Of a DNA stretch of 64,000 nucleotides, positions 41,645 to 50,337 are shown piece by piece (position 1 is the stretch's first letter; every line of letters starts with the position of its first letter). Source of the stretch: Vescimonas sanitatis (GTDB taxonomy: Bacteria > Bacillota > Clostridia > Oscillospirales > Oscillospiraceae); NCBI RefSeq assembly GCF_049060325.1, contig NZ_JBMGPW010000002.1:62001-126000 (forward strand), written 5' to 3'. The position numbers and the translations under genes were made by a program. Below the pieces are notes generated by a model. That model made no database searches. It was not told the origin of the DNA and saw only the letters and a program-made list of their open reading frames with translations.

Positions 41645-42307
41645 TTACTGTTCCATGGCCTTCACGGCCTTGACGATGCGGCTGGTGCCCAGACGGTCGG
41701 CACCCAGTGCGATGAAGTCGCGGGCGTCGTTGAGATCTGCGATGCCGCCGGCGGCCTTGATCTTCACATGGGGAGCGACATGCTTTTTGAACAGAGCTAC
41801 GTCCTCACGGGTAGCCCCGCCGCCGCCGAAGCCGGTGGACGTCTTGATATAGTCCGCGCCGGACTCGGACACCACGCGGCACATCTCGATCTTCTCCGCG
41901 TCCGTCAGCAGGCAAGTCTCGATGATGACCTTCAGCAGCTTACCGCCGCAGGCGGCCTTGATCTGGCGGATCTCATCCAGCACCTTGTCGTACAGGCCGT
42001 CCTTCACCCAACCGATGTTGATGACCATGTCCACCTCGGACGCACCGTTTTTCACAGCGTCGGCAGCCTCGAAGCACTTGGCGGCGGTGGTGTCGTAGCC
42101 GTTGGGGAAGCCGATAACGGTGCAGACGGCGATCTTGCCGTCCACATATTCCGCCGCCTGCTTCACATAGCTGGCGGGGATGCAGACGCTGGCACAGCCG
42201 TACTTGATGCCGTCGTCGCAGATGGCCTTGATCTCATTCCAGGTGGCACCTTGTGCCAGCAGCGTGTGGTCCACGCGGGAGAGGATATTCTTCAACTCTT
42301 CGTTCAT
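41645..42307 (-). CDS. deoC: Deoxyribose-phosphate aldolase
   Basis: The 220-residue TIM-barrel enzyme contains VDHTLLAQGATWNEI, VCTVIGFPNGYDTTAAK, the Schiff-base lysine in KVIIETCLLT and the second lysine region DYIKTSTGFGGGGA. It cleaves deoxyribose-5-phosphate to acetaldehyde and glyceraldehyde-3-phosphate. The ATG at 42307 is set by an AAGGAG site; it is the first gene of the leftward salvage block. Confidence 0.95.
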   Translation of the reverse strand: MNEELKNILSRVDHTLLAQGATWNEIKAICDDGIKYGCASVCIPASYVKQAAEYVDGKIAVCTVIGFPNGYDTTAAKCFEAADAVKNGASEVDMVINIGWVKDGLYDKVLDEIRQIKAACGGKLLKVIIETCLLTDAEKIEMCRVVSESGADYIKTSTGFGGGGATREDVALFKKHVAPHVKIKAAGGIADLNDARDFIALGADRLGTSRIVKAVKAMEQ

Positions 42308-42348
42308 TATCTTCGCTCCTTTTCGGGATTTTGCGGCTATATGTGTAT

Positions 42349-42377
42349 ATTGTACCACACACCGCGCGAAATAGCAA
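42349..42377 (-). promoter_or_regulatory. Promoter of deoC-deoD
   Basis: Reading leftward, TTGCTA (42372-42377), a 17-base spacer and TACAAT (42349-42354). Confidence 0.7.
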
Positions 42378-42451
42378 CCCGCGCGGCCCAACGGCGCCCA
42401 CCTGCTGCCGTTCCGTAAAAAAGGACCCGCCTGCTGAAGTGCGCTCTTTTC

Positions 42452-43612
42452 TCATTTCTCGCCGACAGTCACACTGCCGTCCTCGCCCAGCACGGCGGGC
42501 ACGATGGTGCTCCGCGTGTTCCGCGCGATGTTGTCCAGCCGCAGCCGGCTGGGGAAGTCGCTGAGCAGCGTGTACGCCACGCCGTGCTTCTTGGCCCGTC
42601 CCGTCCGGCCGATGCGGTGGATGTAATACTCGTTCTCCTCCGGCACCTCATAGTTGAACACCGCGTCCACATCGTCCACGTCGATGCCCCGGCTGGCCAC
42701 GTCCGTGGCCACGAACACCCGCAGCTTTCCGTCCCGGAACCGCTGCATGACCTCCTCCCGCTTGCGCTGGGGAATGTCGCCATGGATGCACTGGGCGTCC
42801 ACGCCCCGCATCTGTAAAAATTTTGTCAGCCGCTCCGTGCTGCCCTTGGTGTTGCAGAAGCAGATCACCCGGTCATAGTTCTCATGCGCCAGTATCTTCG
42901 CAATGGCGTCCACCTTCCCGTCGGAGGGAACCTCCAGCCGGTACTGCAAAATGTCCGGCTTGTTTTCCTTGGTGGCCTGCACCGTGATCTCCTCCGGGTC
43001 CCGCTGGTATACCCATGAGATGTCCATCACCTCCCGCGAGATGGTGGCGGAGAACATCCCCAGGTTTTTCCGGCTGGGGATCTTGTCCAGAATACGCGTC
43101 ACGTCGTGGATAAAGCCCATATCCAGCATCCGGTCCGCCTCGTCCAGCACCACCGTCTGCACGCTCTTCAAATTCACGGTCCGCCGCTTCATGTGGTCGC
43201 TCAGCCGCCCCGGCGTGGCCACCACGATTTGGGGCCGCCGCTTCAGTGCGTCGATCTGCTTGCCAATGGGCTGTCCGCCGTACAGACATACCAGCCGAAC
43301 GCCCTCGTGGCACACGGCGATGTCCCGCATCTCGTCGGTGATCTGCATGGCCAGCTCCCGCGTGGGTGCCAGAATGACCGCCTGCACCTCCTCACTCTCC
43401 CGGTCGATGCGCTCGATGATGGGGATGCCGAAGGCCATGGTCTTGCCCGTGCCGGTGGGAGCCTTGGCGATCACGTCCTTCCCCGCCAGCATGGGGGGGA
43501 TGCACCCGGCCTGCACGGGGGTGCTGACGGTGTAGTGCTTATTTCGTATGGCGCGCATGGTGGCCTCTGACAGGCCAAAGCTCTCAAACGGTGCGCCCTG
43601 TGTTACTTCCAT
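42452..43612 (-). CDS. DEAD-box ATP-dependent RNA helicase
   Basis: The 386-residue protein has both RecA lobes with all motifs: Q motif FESFGLSEATMRAI, I APTGTGKT, Ia PTRELAMQ, II DEAD, III SAT, V TDVASRGID and VI HRIGRTGR. There is no C-terminal RNA-binding extension, so it is a minimal helicase similar in size to RhlE-like or short CshA-like proteins that act in RNA decay or ribosome assembly. I chose the ATG at 43612 (GAGGAAA site) over an in-frame ATG eight codons earlier. Confidence 0.95.
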   Translation of the reverse strand: MEVTQGAPFESFGLSEATMRAIRNKHYTVSTPVQAGCIPPMLAGKDVIAKAPTGTGKTMAFGIPIIERIDRESEEVQAVILAPTRELAMQITDEMRDIAVCHEGVRLVCLYGGQPIGKQIDALKRRPQIVVATPGRLSDHMKRRTVNLKSVQTVVLDEADRMLDMGFIHDVTRILDKIPSRKNLGMFSATISREVMDISWVYQRDPEEITVQATKENKPDILQYRLEVPSDGKVDAIAKILAHENYDRVICFCNTKGSTERLTKFLQMRGVDAQCIHGDIPQRKREEVMQRFRDGKLRVFVATDVASRGIDVDDVDAVFNYEVPEENEYYIHRIGRTGRAKKHGVAYTLLSDFPSRLRLDNIARNTRSTIVPAVLGEDGSVTVGEK

Positions 43613-43652
43613 AGTCGTTTCCTCATTTTTCCACATAGTATACCAATAAAGA

Positions 43653-43681
43653 ATTATACCATATCTGTCAACGCCTTGCAA
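43653..43681 (-). promoter_or_regulatory. Promoter of DEAD-box helicase gene
   Basis: Reading leftward, TTGCAA (43676-43681), a 17-base spacer and TATAAT (43653-43658). Confidence 0.7.
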
Positions 43682-43684
43682 CCG

Positions 43685-43730
43685 CGCAAAAAACCGTCCC
43701 CGCCGGCGGGGTAGCTCCGGCAGGGACGGT
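43685..43730 (-). terminator. Terminator of htrA
   Basis: An eight-base-pair outer stem (43693-43700 with 43723-43730) with further GC pairing inside; leftward it is followed by TTTTTT. Its tail adjoins the helicase promoter. Confidence 0.65.
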
Positions 43731-43832
43731 GCGGGGGAAGCGAATGTGTGCTGGGAAACATGAAGAATGTGAAGAAGATCGTGGTATCTTGGCGGCATAG
43801 TGGTCAGTTATGCCGCTGTTCCCGGGCCGGTA

Positions 43833-45194
43833 TCAGCCCCGGTTGCCGAAGAAGTAGTTATAAAACTCCTGCCAGTTCTCGGGGATCTGGCCGCTGTAAC
43901 CGCCGTTATTACCGCCCTGAGAGGAGGTGTCCTCCTCCGTGTCGGTGCCGGTGATCTGGGGCTGTTGGTCGAAGGTGATGTCGGTGGTGATGTAGCTGCC
44001 GTCGCGGAACACGGTCAGGGTGGCGGTGTCGCCGGCGCGGTAGCTCTTCAGCGCCGCGGACAGATCCTGACGGCTGGTCAGCGTGGTGTCGCCCATCTTG
44101 GTGATCACGTCGCCCAGGCGCAGGCCGGCCTTGTCGCCGGCGCCGCCCTTGACGACGGAGTAGACGAACACGCCCTGATCGATGTCGATGCTGTACTGAG
44201 CGGCCATCTGGGAGTTCATGGTGCCCACGGTCACGGCCATGTATGCCTTGCCGGTGACGGCGCCGTTCTCCATGATGTCGGTTATGATGGACTTCACATC
44301 GTCAATGGGAATGGCGAAGCCCAGACCCTCCACCGTGGTGGAGGAGTAGGTGGAGTACTTGGCGGACACGATGCCCACCACCTCGCCGTACAGGTTCATC
44401 AGGGGGCCGCCGGAGTTGCCGGGGTTGATGGAGCAGTCCACCTGGATCATGTTGAAGGGGGTGCCGTCCACGTTGATGGCGCGGTTGCAGCTGGACACAT
44501 AGCCGCCGCTCATGGAGAACGTCAGCTCGCCCAGGGGATTGCCGATGGCCAGCACGGAGTCGCCCACGTTCACATCGGCGCTGTTGCCCAATGTCACGGG
44601 GGTCAGCCCGGCGGCGTTGATCTTCAGCACCGCCACATCGTAGTCGCTGTCGCCGCCGATGACGGTGGCATCGTAGGTGTCGCCGTTATACAGCGTCACC
44701 TTCACGGAGGAGGCGCCGCTGATCACATGGTAGTTGGTGACGATGTAGCCGTCCTGACTGATGATGAAGCCGCTGCCGCTGGAGGCGGACTGGGTGGTTT
44801 GACCGAACACGTTGGTGGTGGTGGAGCAGTTGATGGACACGGTGGAGTTTACCGTGGAGGCATAGACCTCGGCGGGCTGCATCTTCGTCTTGCCGTCCAC
44901 CTTCTTGATCTGCACGGCAGTGGCCGTGCGGTCACTCTCATTGATGGTGGTCTTGCCGCCGGAGGTGCTGCCGCCTGCCAGCGCCGCGCCGCCGTAGCCT
45001 GCCGCGCCGCCCACCACGGCGCAGGCCAGCACCAGCGCTGTGACCTTTACCCACGTCCTGTGGAAGAAGCCCTGCTTCCTCACCGGCGCGGTATACGTGT
45101 TCTCCTGCCGGGGTGCGGGCGCGTAGTCGTCGCGGGGCACCTCCCGGTTGGTGAAGCGGTACATATCGTTGTTGTTGAATTCGTCGTTATACAT
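43833..45194 (-). CDS. htrA: HtrA/DegP-type serine protease with PDZ domain
   Basis: The 453-residue protein has a cytosolic N-terminus of about 47 residues, one membrane anchor (48-72), a trypsin-like domain with catalytic His156 (TNYHVISG), Asp186 (DYDVAVL) and Ser261 (NPGNSGGPL), and one PDZ domain (about 325-415). This is the HtrA-like envelope protease plan of Gram-positive bacteria, which degrades or refolds damaged exported proteins. The start at 45194 follows an AGGAGGT site; a Gly/Asn-rich C-terminal tail ends the protein. Upstream lies the palindrome island. Confidence 0.95.
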   Translation of the reverse strand: MYNDEFNNNDMYRFTNREVPRDDYAPAPRQENTYTAPVRKQGFFHRTWVKVTALVLACAVVGGAAGYGGAALAGGSTSGGKTTINESDRTATAVQIKKVDGKTKMQPAEVYASTVNSTVSINCSTTTNVFGQTTQSASSGSGFIISQDGYIVTNYHVISGASSVKVTLYNGDTYDATVIGGDSDYDVAVLKINAAGLTPVTLGNSADVNVGDSVLAIGNPLGELTFSMSGGYVSSCNRAINVDGTPFNMIQVDCSINPGNSGGPLMNLYGEVVGIVSAKYSTYSSTTVEGLGFAIPIDDVKSIITDIMENGAVTGKAYMAVTVGTMNSQMAAQYSIDIDQGVFVYSVVKGGAGDKAGLRLGDVITKMGDTTLTSRQDLSAALKSYRAGDTATLTVFRDGSYITTDITFDQQPQITGTDTEEDTSSQGGNNGGYSGQIPENWQEFYNYFFGNRG

Positions 45195-46210
45195 CGTAAT
45201 GACCTCCTGTGTCGCAGTTTCGTATAAGGAGCGCTCTCCCATCTTGCCGCCGAGGGGAAAGCGTGGTATGATGGAGGAAGCAGACATGAAGAAGGGTGCC
45301 TGCTTCGAAGGGGCTCATTGCTCTTTCTGTTTTATAGCATACTCGCTTTCCTTAATTCTACCTTTAAGTTTTGCAGAAAAACCGTGAACTTTCTTTGAAC
45401 ACCCGCCCGCAGGCGCCAAGCCTTCCCCTTGATGGGTCCGCGGTGTTGAATGACACGCCGGTGGCGTGTCAGATCCGCGAACCGACCGACCCGCAGGGAG
45501 ACAGGTGGCACGGCGAAGCCGTGGCGAATGAGGTGTCGCCGCGCAGCGGCGTAAAGCCCCCCCCGTACCCGCCGCAGGGGCTATTTCGCGCCCCGGCGCG
45601 AGCGCTTTCTTTGTCTCCGACGGCCCCATTTCTTCCAACAGCGGAAGAAATGGGGGGAAAGAACGCCGGCAGAAACTGCGTTTCTGCACTTCCTCAGCGC
45701 GCTACGCCTGTTCACTGCCACCCGCGCTTTCCCTCACGTAACCGGCGTTTTCCTGATCGTTGTCGGTCCCCCGACTGTGCCAGCACAGCTTTCCGCTGCC
45801 GCTGCCTGCTACTATGGTAAAAATTATTCGTTCTGCCGTGTCGCAGGCTAAGAAATAATTATATTCTGTGCCCAACGGGCACACCTACCTTTGCCGCCTT
45901 GCGGCGGCAAAGGCGCGATTTGATAATCGCCAAAAACGACCAGCGCACCAACCCCTACCCTCACCGCTGTCAGCGGCAGCGGCGCAAGCGGTACAAGCGA
46001 TCCCTGAACCGACAATGTTACCCACTGCACTTCATGCGCGAGTACACACCGCCAAATTTGCACTTACCCGCCCCGCGCCAAGGGGTCCTTAGACCGTAGG
46101 TCTAAGCGACTTTCTTTCCCACATTTCTTTCTTCGCAGAAAGAAATGTGGCCGCCGGAGGCCGCCTCCCCGCCAGGGGAAAGCCAACTCGCCGCCGCGGC
46201 GGCGAACCCC
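45195..46210. repeat. Gene-free island packed with palindromes and repeat elements
   Basis: No credible gene is seen over about one kilobase. Instead there are several clean hairpins: 45624-45655 (13 bp, arms with CCCCATTTCTTCC), 45888-45913 (11 bp, arms CCTTTGCCGCC), 46119-46150 (14 bp, arms CCACATTTCTTTCT), a GTGCCC/GGGCAC hairpin near 45868-45883 and CTTAGACC/GGTCTAAG near 46088-46106. The first and third hairpins share the ATTTCTT arm and are related. At 45505-45555 the blocks GGCACGGCGAAGCCGTGGC and CGCCGCGCAGCGGCG are REP-like. Frames in this area have poor codon use and no ribosome sites. Confidence 0.6.
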
Positions 46211-46240
46211 CACCCGATCCTATAAAAAGGAGACGCACCC

Positions 46241-47827
46241 ATGCTCCGTATCGACCAACTGCGCCTGCACCCCGGCCAGCAGGAGACGCTCCTGCGCGCC
46301 CGGTGCGCCAAGCTGCTCCGCGTGGCTCCGGCGGACATCACCGCCTGCACCGTTCTGCGAAAGGCCATTGACGCCCGCGAAGACCTGACCCTTGTCTACA
46401 CGGTGTCCGTCTCTGTAAAAAACGAGGCCCAGGTCCTGCGCCGCTGCCGCGATAAGCGCATATCCGTCTATAAACAGGAAGTATACTTCCTGCCGCCGCC
46501 GGTGACGGCCCCGGCGGTCCGGCCCATCGTGGTGGGCGCGGGACCGGCGGGCCTGTTCGCTGCCCTGGTGCTGGCCCGCTGCGGCGCACGCCCTATTCTA
46601 TTGGAGCGCGGCCGGCCGGTAGAACACCGTCAGGCGGACGTTGAGCGCTTCTGGTCCGGCGGCCCGCTGGACCCGGACAGCAATGTCCAGTTCGGCGAGG
46701 GCGGCGCCGGCGCCTTTTCTGACGGCAAGCTGAACACCGGTACGAAGGATCTGCGCCACCGCTTCATTCTGGAGACGTTGGTCCGCTGCGGCGCACCGGA
46801 TACCATTTTGACCGACGCCAAGCCCCATGTGGGCACCGACAAGCTCCACATCGCCCTGCAGGCCCTGCGGCAGGAGCTGGAGGCGGCCGGGGCGGACATA
46901 CGCTTCAACGCCCGGCTGGAGCATATACGGATACAGGACGGCGCGGTCAGCGCCGTCACCGTCTGCCAGAACGGGCAGACCTATGACCTGCCCGCCCGCC
47001 ATGTGCTCCTGGCCCTGGGTCACAGCGCCCGGGATACCTTTGAAATGTTGCATCGCGTCGGACTGTATATGGAGCCCAAGCCCTTCGCCATGGGTGTCCG
47101 CATCGAGCACCGCCAGTCGGCCATCGATGCCGCCCAGTACCGTTCTCTGGCGGGCCACCCGGCCTTGCCCCCCAGCACCTACAAGCTGTCCTGCCACCTG
47201 CCCAACGGCCGCAGCGCCTTCAGCTTCTGCGTCTGCCCCGGCGGTCAGGTGGTGGCCGCCGCCTCCGAGCCGGGGCGCACCGTAACCAACGGCATGAGCG
47301 TCTATGCCCGTGATGGGGAGAACATCAACGGCGCGCTGCTGGTGAATGTCACGCCGGCGGATTTCCCCTCGGACCATCCCCTTGCAGGAATTGCCCTCCA
47401 GCGGCAGCTGGAGACGGCGGCCTACGCCCTCACCGGCGGCTTTGCCGCCCCCTGCCAGCGGGTGGCGGACTTTCTGACAGGCCGTCCCTCCGCCGGACCG
47501 GGGATCGTGCGCCCCAGCTACCGCCCCGGCGTGGTCTATACCGACCTGCGCCGCTGTCTGCCGGATTTTATCGGCGAGACGCTGGCCCTGGCCCTGCCGG
47601 TCCTGGGCCGTCAGCTTCGGGGCTACGATGACCCGGACGCCCTGCTCACCGGCGTGGAGACGCGCTCGTCCTCCCCGGTGCGCCTGGTGCGTAACGCGCA
47701 CTATGAAGCCAATATACGCGGCATATTCCCCTGCGGCGAGGGGGCCGGCTATGCCGGCGGCATCCTCTCCGCTGCCGCCGACGGAATGCGCTGCGCGGAA
47801 AAACTCCTGGAGGTATATACAACATGA
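46241..47827 (+). CDS. FAD-dependent dehydrogenase, COG2509 family
   Basis: The 528-residue protein has an N-terminal alpha/beta domain (about 1-85, with the DITACTVLRKAIDAR segment), then a Rossmann dinucleotide loop VVGAGPAGLFAALVLARCG (about 93-111), EGGAGAFSDGKLNTGTK and a C-terminal FAD segment GEGAGYAGGILSAAADG. This matches the uncharacterised FAD-dependent dehydrogenases of COG2509. The substrate is unknown. It starts from an AAAAGGAG site right after the palindrome island and overlaps the next gene by four bases. Confidence 0.9.
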   Translation: MLRIDQLRLHPGQQETLLRARCAKLLRVAPADITACTVLRKAIDAREDLTLVYTVSVSVKNEAQVLRRCRDKRISVYKQEVYFLPPPVTAPAVRPIVVGAGPAGLFAALVLARCGARPILLERGRPVEHRQADVERFWSGGPLDPDSNVQFGEGGAGAFSDGKLNTGTKDLRHRFILETLVRCGAPDTILTDAKPHVGTDKLHIALQALRQELEAAGADIRFNARLEHIRIQDGAVSAVTVCQNGQTYDLPARHVLLALGHSARDTFEMLHRVGLYMEPKPFAMGVRIEHRQSAIDAAQYRSLAGHPALPPSTYKLSCHLPNGRSAFSFCVCPGGQVVAAASEPGRTVTNGMSVYARDGENINGALLVNVTPADFPSDHPLAGIALQRQLETAAYALTGGFAAPCQRVADFLTGRPSAGPGIVRPSYRPGVVYTDLRRCLPDFIGETLALALPVLGRQLRGYDDPDALLTGVETRSSSPVRLVRNAHYEANIRGIFPCGEGAGYAGGILSAAADGMRCAEKLLEVYTT

Positions 47828-48792
47828 GAAAGATCGCCATCTATGACAGCTTCACCGAGCCCAAGCACCGCCGGCTCATCGACGAGACAGCGGCCCGCGC
47901 CGGCTTCACCGTGGACTACTACGCGGCCCCCGCCGCCGTCCCCGCGGACAAGCGGGGTGACTATGAGGTCATCTACGGTATGCCCAAGCCCGGTGAATTA
48001 AAGGACTTCGTGAACCTCAAGTGGTTCTGCGGCAGCTTTGCCGGCGTGGACGCTTATCTGGACGACAGCCTGTATCCCTCTCCCGAGGTCATGCTGTCCA
48101 ACTCCTCCGGCGCCTACGGTGTCACCATCGCCGAGCACATGGTCATGGTCACGCTGATGCTCCTGCGCCACGCCCCGGCCTACTGCGCCGACCAGGCCGC
48201 CGGCCGCTGGGGCCGTGTGCTTCCCATGCGCTCCATTATGGGCAGCACCATCACCATCGTCGGCACCGGCGATATCGGCACCGAGTTCGCCCGCCGCGCC
48301 AAGGCCATGGGTGCTGCCGCCGTCCGCGGTGTCCGCCGCACCAAAAAGGCCGCCGACCTCGCCTTTGACGAGATCCATACCAACGACGAGCTGGACGCCC
48401 TCCTGCCGGATACGGATATCCTGGCCCTGGCCCTGCCCGCCACCGGTGAGACGAAGGGGTTTCTCTCCGCGGCGCGCCTCGCCCTGCTGCCGAAGACCGC
48501 CTATGTGGTCAACGTGGGCCGCGGCAGCGCCATCGACCAGGCCGCCCTTCTGGACGCCCTGAACCACGACCGTCTCGCCGGCGCGGCTCTGGATGTGTTT
48601 GAGCAAGAGCCCATCCCCGCCGGCGACCCGGCCTGGACGGCGAAGAACCTGCTCATCACCCCCCACATCTCCGGTCAGATGAGCCTGGGCTACACCCGCG
48701 ATCGAAACGTGCAGCTTTTCTGTGAGGACCTGGAGCGCTACGGTCGGGGTGAGAAGCCCCTGCGTCTGGTGGACCGCCGGATCGGCTATTGA
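47824..48792 (+). CDS. D-isomer specific 2-hydroxyacid dehydrogenase family protein
   Basis: The 322-residue protein has a divergent substrate domain (1-95), the NAD-binding loop IVGTGDIGTEFARRAKAMG (about 142-160), ALPATGETKGFL, VNVGRGSAIDQAALLDAL with the catalytic Arg region, and LITPHISGQM carrying the catalytic His. The family reduces 2-keto acids or oxidises D-2-hydroxy acids with NAD(P). It overlaps the FAD dehydrogenase gene (ATGA), so the two enzymes are probably made together. Confidence 0.9.
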   Translation: MRKIAIYDSFTEPKHRRLIDETAARAGFTVDYYAAPAAVPADKRGDYEVIYGMPKPGELKDFVNLKWFCGSFAGVDAYLDDSLYPSPEVMLSNSSGAYGVTIAEHMVMVTLMLLRHAPAYCADQAAGRWGRVLPMRSIMGSTITIVGTGDIGTEFARRAKAMGAAAVRGVRRTKKAADLAFDEIHTNDELDALLPDTDILALALPATGETKGFLSAARLALLPKTAYVVNVGRGSAIDQAALLDALNHDRLAGAALDVFEQEPIPAGDPAWTAKNLLITPHISGQMSLGYTRDRNVQLFCEDLERYGRGEKPLRLVDRRIGY

Positions 48793-48800
48793 GCAGTCCC

Positions 48801-48832
48801 CATGTGCGCCCCCTGTGCAGGGGGCGCACATG
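48801..48832 (+). terminator. Perfect 14-bp hairpin after dehydrogenase gene
   Basis: Arms 48801-48814 and 48819-48832 with a four-base loop, starting eight bases after the stop. There is no T-run, so it may be a repeat-type hairpin or mRNA end stabiliser instead of an intrinsic terminator. Confidence 0.45.
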
Positions 48833-48909
48833 AAGACGACCGTCCGGGCCTTCGTTTTTGGCCCCGAAAAGGGGGGCTGGAAGGAAGAGAAAAAGAACCT
48901 GACCCAACA

Positions 48910-48987
48910 GCGCATAAAAGGTGCATGAAAAGGCGCATGAGGAGCGCATAAAAAGTGTGAAGAAAGTATAGAAAAGGTACAGACATT
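48910..48987 (+). repeat. Tandem 11-bp repeats upstream of dinB
   Basis: About seven consecutive units of 11 (once 12) bases begin GCGCATAAAAG, GTGCATGAAAAG, GCGCATGAGGA, GCGCATAAAAA, GTGTGAAGAAA, GTATAGAAAAG, GTACAG. The first four are close copies and the later ones drift. Purine-rich A-tracts recur once per helical turn, a pattern that bends DNA or offers a stacked binding site. Confidence 0.6.
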
Positions 48988-49034
48988 GTATCATATACTG
49001 CCAAAGAAATTTGCTGTGCCGGGAGGTGAAAAGC

Positions 49035-50255
49035 ATGGGAGAGCGCATCATACTGCACTGTGATCTGAACAGCTTTTACGCCTCTGTGGAGCTGCTGGAC
49101 AAGCCCGCTTTGTGGGAGGTCCCGGTGGCCGTCTGCGGCGACCCGAAGACCCGCCACGGCATCATTCTGGCCAAGAACGAACCCGCCAAAAAGTACGGAA
49201 TACAAACGGCTGAGACGGTCTGGCAGGCCAAAAAGAAGTGCCCCGGCCTCGTACTTCTGCCGCCCCATCACGACCTGTATAAAATGTGGTCCGTCCGCGT
49301 CAACGACATCTACGAGCGCTTCACCGACCTGATCGAGCCCTTTGGGATCGACGAGAGCTGGCTGGATGTCACCGGCAGCCTCCACCTCTTCGGCGGCGAC
49401 GCGGAAAAACTGGCCAATAAAATTCGAAAAACAGTAAAAAATGAGACAGGATTAACAATTTCTGTGGGAGTTTCGTTCAATAAAGTGTTTGCCAAGCTGG
49501 GCAGCGATATGAAAAAACCGGACGCTACAACGGTCATTCCGATAGACGGGTGGCAAAATATCGTTTGGCCGCAGCCGCTGGGCAACCTGTTGTACGCCGG
49601 CCGCGCCGCCACCCAGACCCTGAAAAAATACGGTATAGAAACCATCGGTCAGTTGGCCGCCTGCGATCCCGCCATGCCCGAGCAGCTGCTGGGAAAGATG
49701 GGCCGCCAGCTGTGGGAATACGCCAACGGTCTTGACAAAAGCCCTGTTAAGCCACGCCACGCCGCCGATCCGGTCAAGTCCGTGGGCAACGGCACTACCT
49801 TCCCCGATGACCTGGTGCGCTGGGAACAGATCTGCGCCGGCTTGATGCCTCTGTGCGACAGTGTGGCCGCCCGCCTGCGCCGCCACGGCCTGTATGCCGG
49901 CGGCGTCAGCGTGACGCTGAAAGACGTATCGTTCAAAACATTCAGCCGCCAGACCCGCTTGGACGCGCCTACCCATCTGGTCCGGGATATTTACCGTGCG
50001 GCTGCGGACCTGGCCCGGCAGCTGTGGAAGCCGCCTGCCCGCCTTCGCTCCATGACCGTAACGGCGCTGTACGTCACCGAGACGTGCAGCACTTTCCAAC
50101 AGTTGGATCTGCTGGACAGTACCGCTCAGGCCTGCGGTCAGCGGCAGGAGCAGCTGGAGGAGGCCGTGGACGCTATCCGCCAAAAATACGGCAGGACGGC
50201 CATTGCCTTCGGCAATGGCGAGGAGGGTGAGGCCCTTCCGGAGGAGGAACTGTAA
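49035..50255 (+). CDS. dinB: Y-family DNA polymerase IV
   Basis: The 406-residue protein has the Y-family catalytic blocks ILHCDLNSFYASVE (first Asp near residue 10) and GIDESWLDVTG (Asp-Glu near 105), the PTRAKE-like region KTRHGIILAKNEPAKKYG, helix-hairpin-helix GNLLYAGRAATQTLKKYGI and a little-finger domain. It performs translesion synthesis. There is no obvious beta-clamp peptide at the C-terminus and no GAAC-N4-GTTC LexA box upstream; instead the 11-bp repeats lie ahead of it. Start at 49035 from a GGAGGTG site. Confidence 0.92.
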   Translation: MGERIILHCDLNSFYASVELLDKPALWEVPVAVCGDPKTRHGIILAKNEPAKKYGIQTAETVWQAKKKCPGLVLLPPHHDLYKMWSVRVNDIYERFTDLIEPFGIDESWLDVTGSLHLFGGDAEKLANKIRKTVKNETGLTISVGVSFNKVFAKLGSDMKKPDATTVIPIDGWQNIVWPQPLGNLLYAGRAATQTLKKYGIETIGQLAACDPAMPEQLLGKMGRQLWEYANGLDKSPVKPRHAADPVKSVGNGTTFPDDLVRWEQICAGLMPLCDSVAARLRRHGLYAGGVSVTLKDVSFKTFSRQTRLDAPTHLVRDIYRAAADLARQLWKPPARLRSMTVTALYVTETCSTFQQLDLLDSTAQACGQRQEQLEEAVDAIRQKYGRTAIAFGNGEEGEALPEEEL

Positions 50256-50286
50256 CACGGACGACGCTGCCGTCCGTGTTCTTTTT
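50254..50286 (+). terminator. Terminator of dinB
   Basis: A ten-base-pair stem (50254-50263 with 50271-50280) followed by CTTTTTG. Confidence 0.8.
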
Positions 50287-50337
50287 GTATAGGGACATTC
50301 CCATAGGGCATAGGGTGTTGTGAAAGGAGCGATGCGT

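Noticed and set aside
45371..45820. Rightward 149-codon frame and an antisense frame in the palindrome island
   Set aside because: They run through hairpin repeats, lack ribosome sites and have low-complexity translations.
48840..49034. LexA box before dinB
   Set aside because: No GAAC-N4-GTTC palindrome is present.
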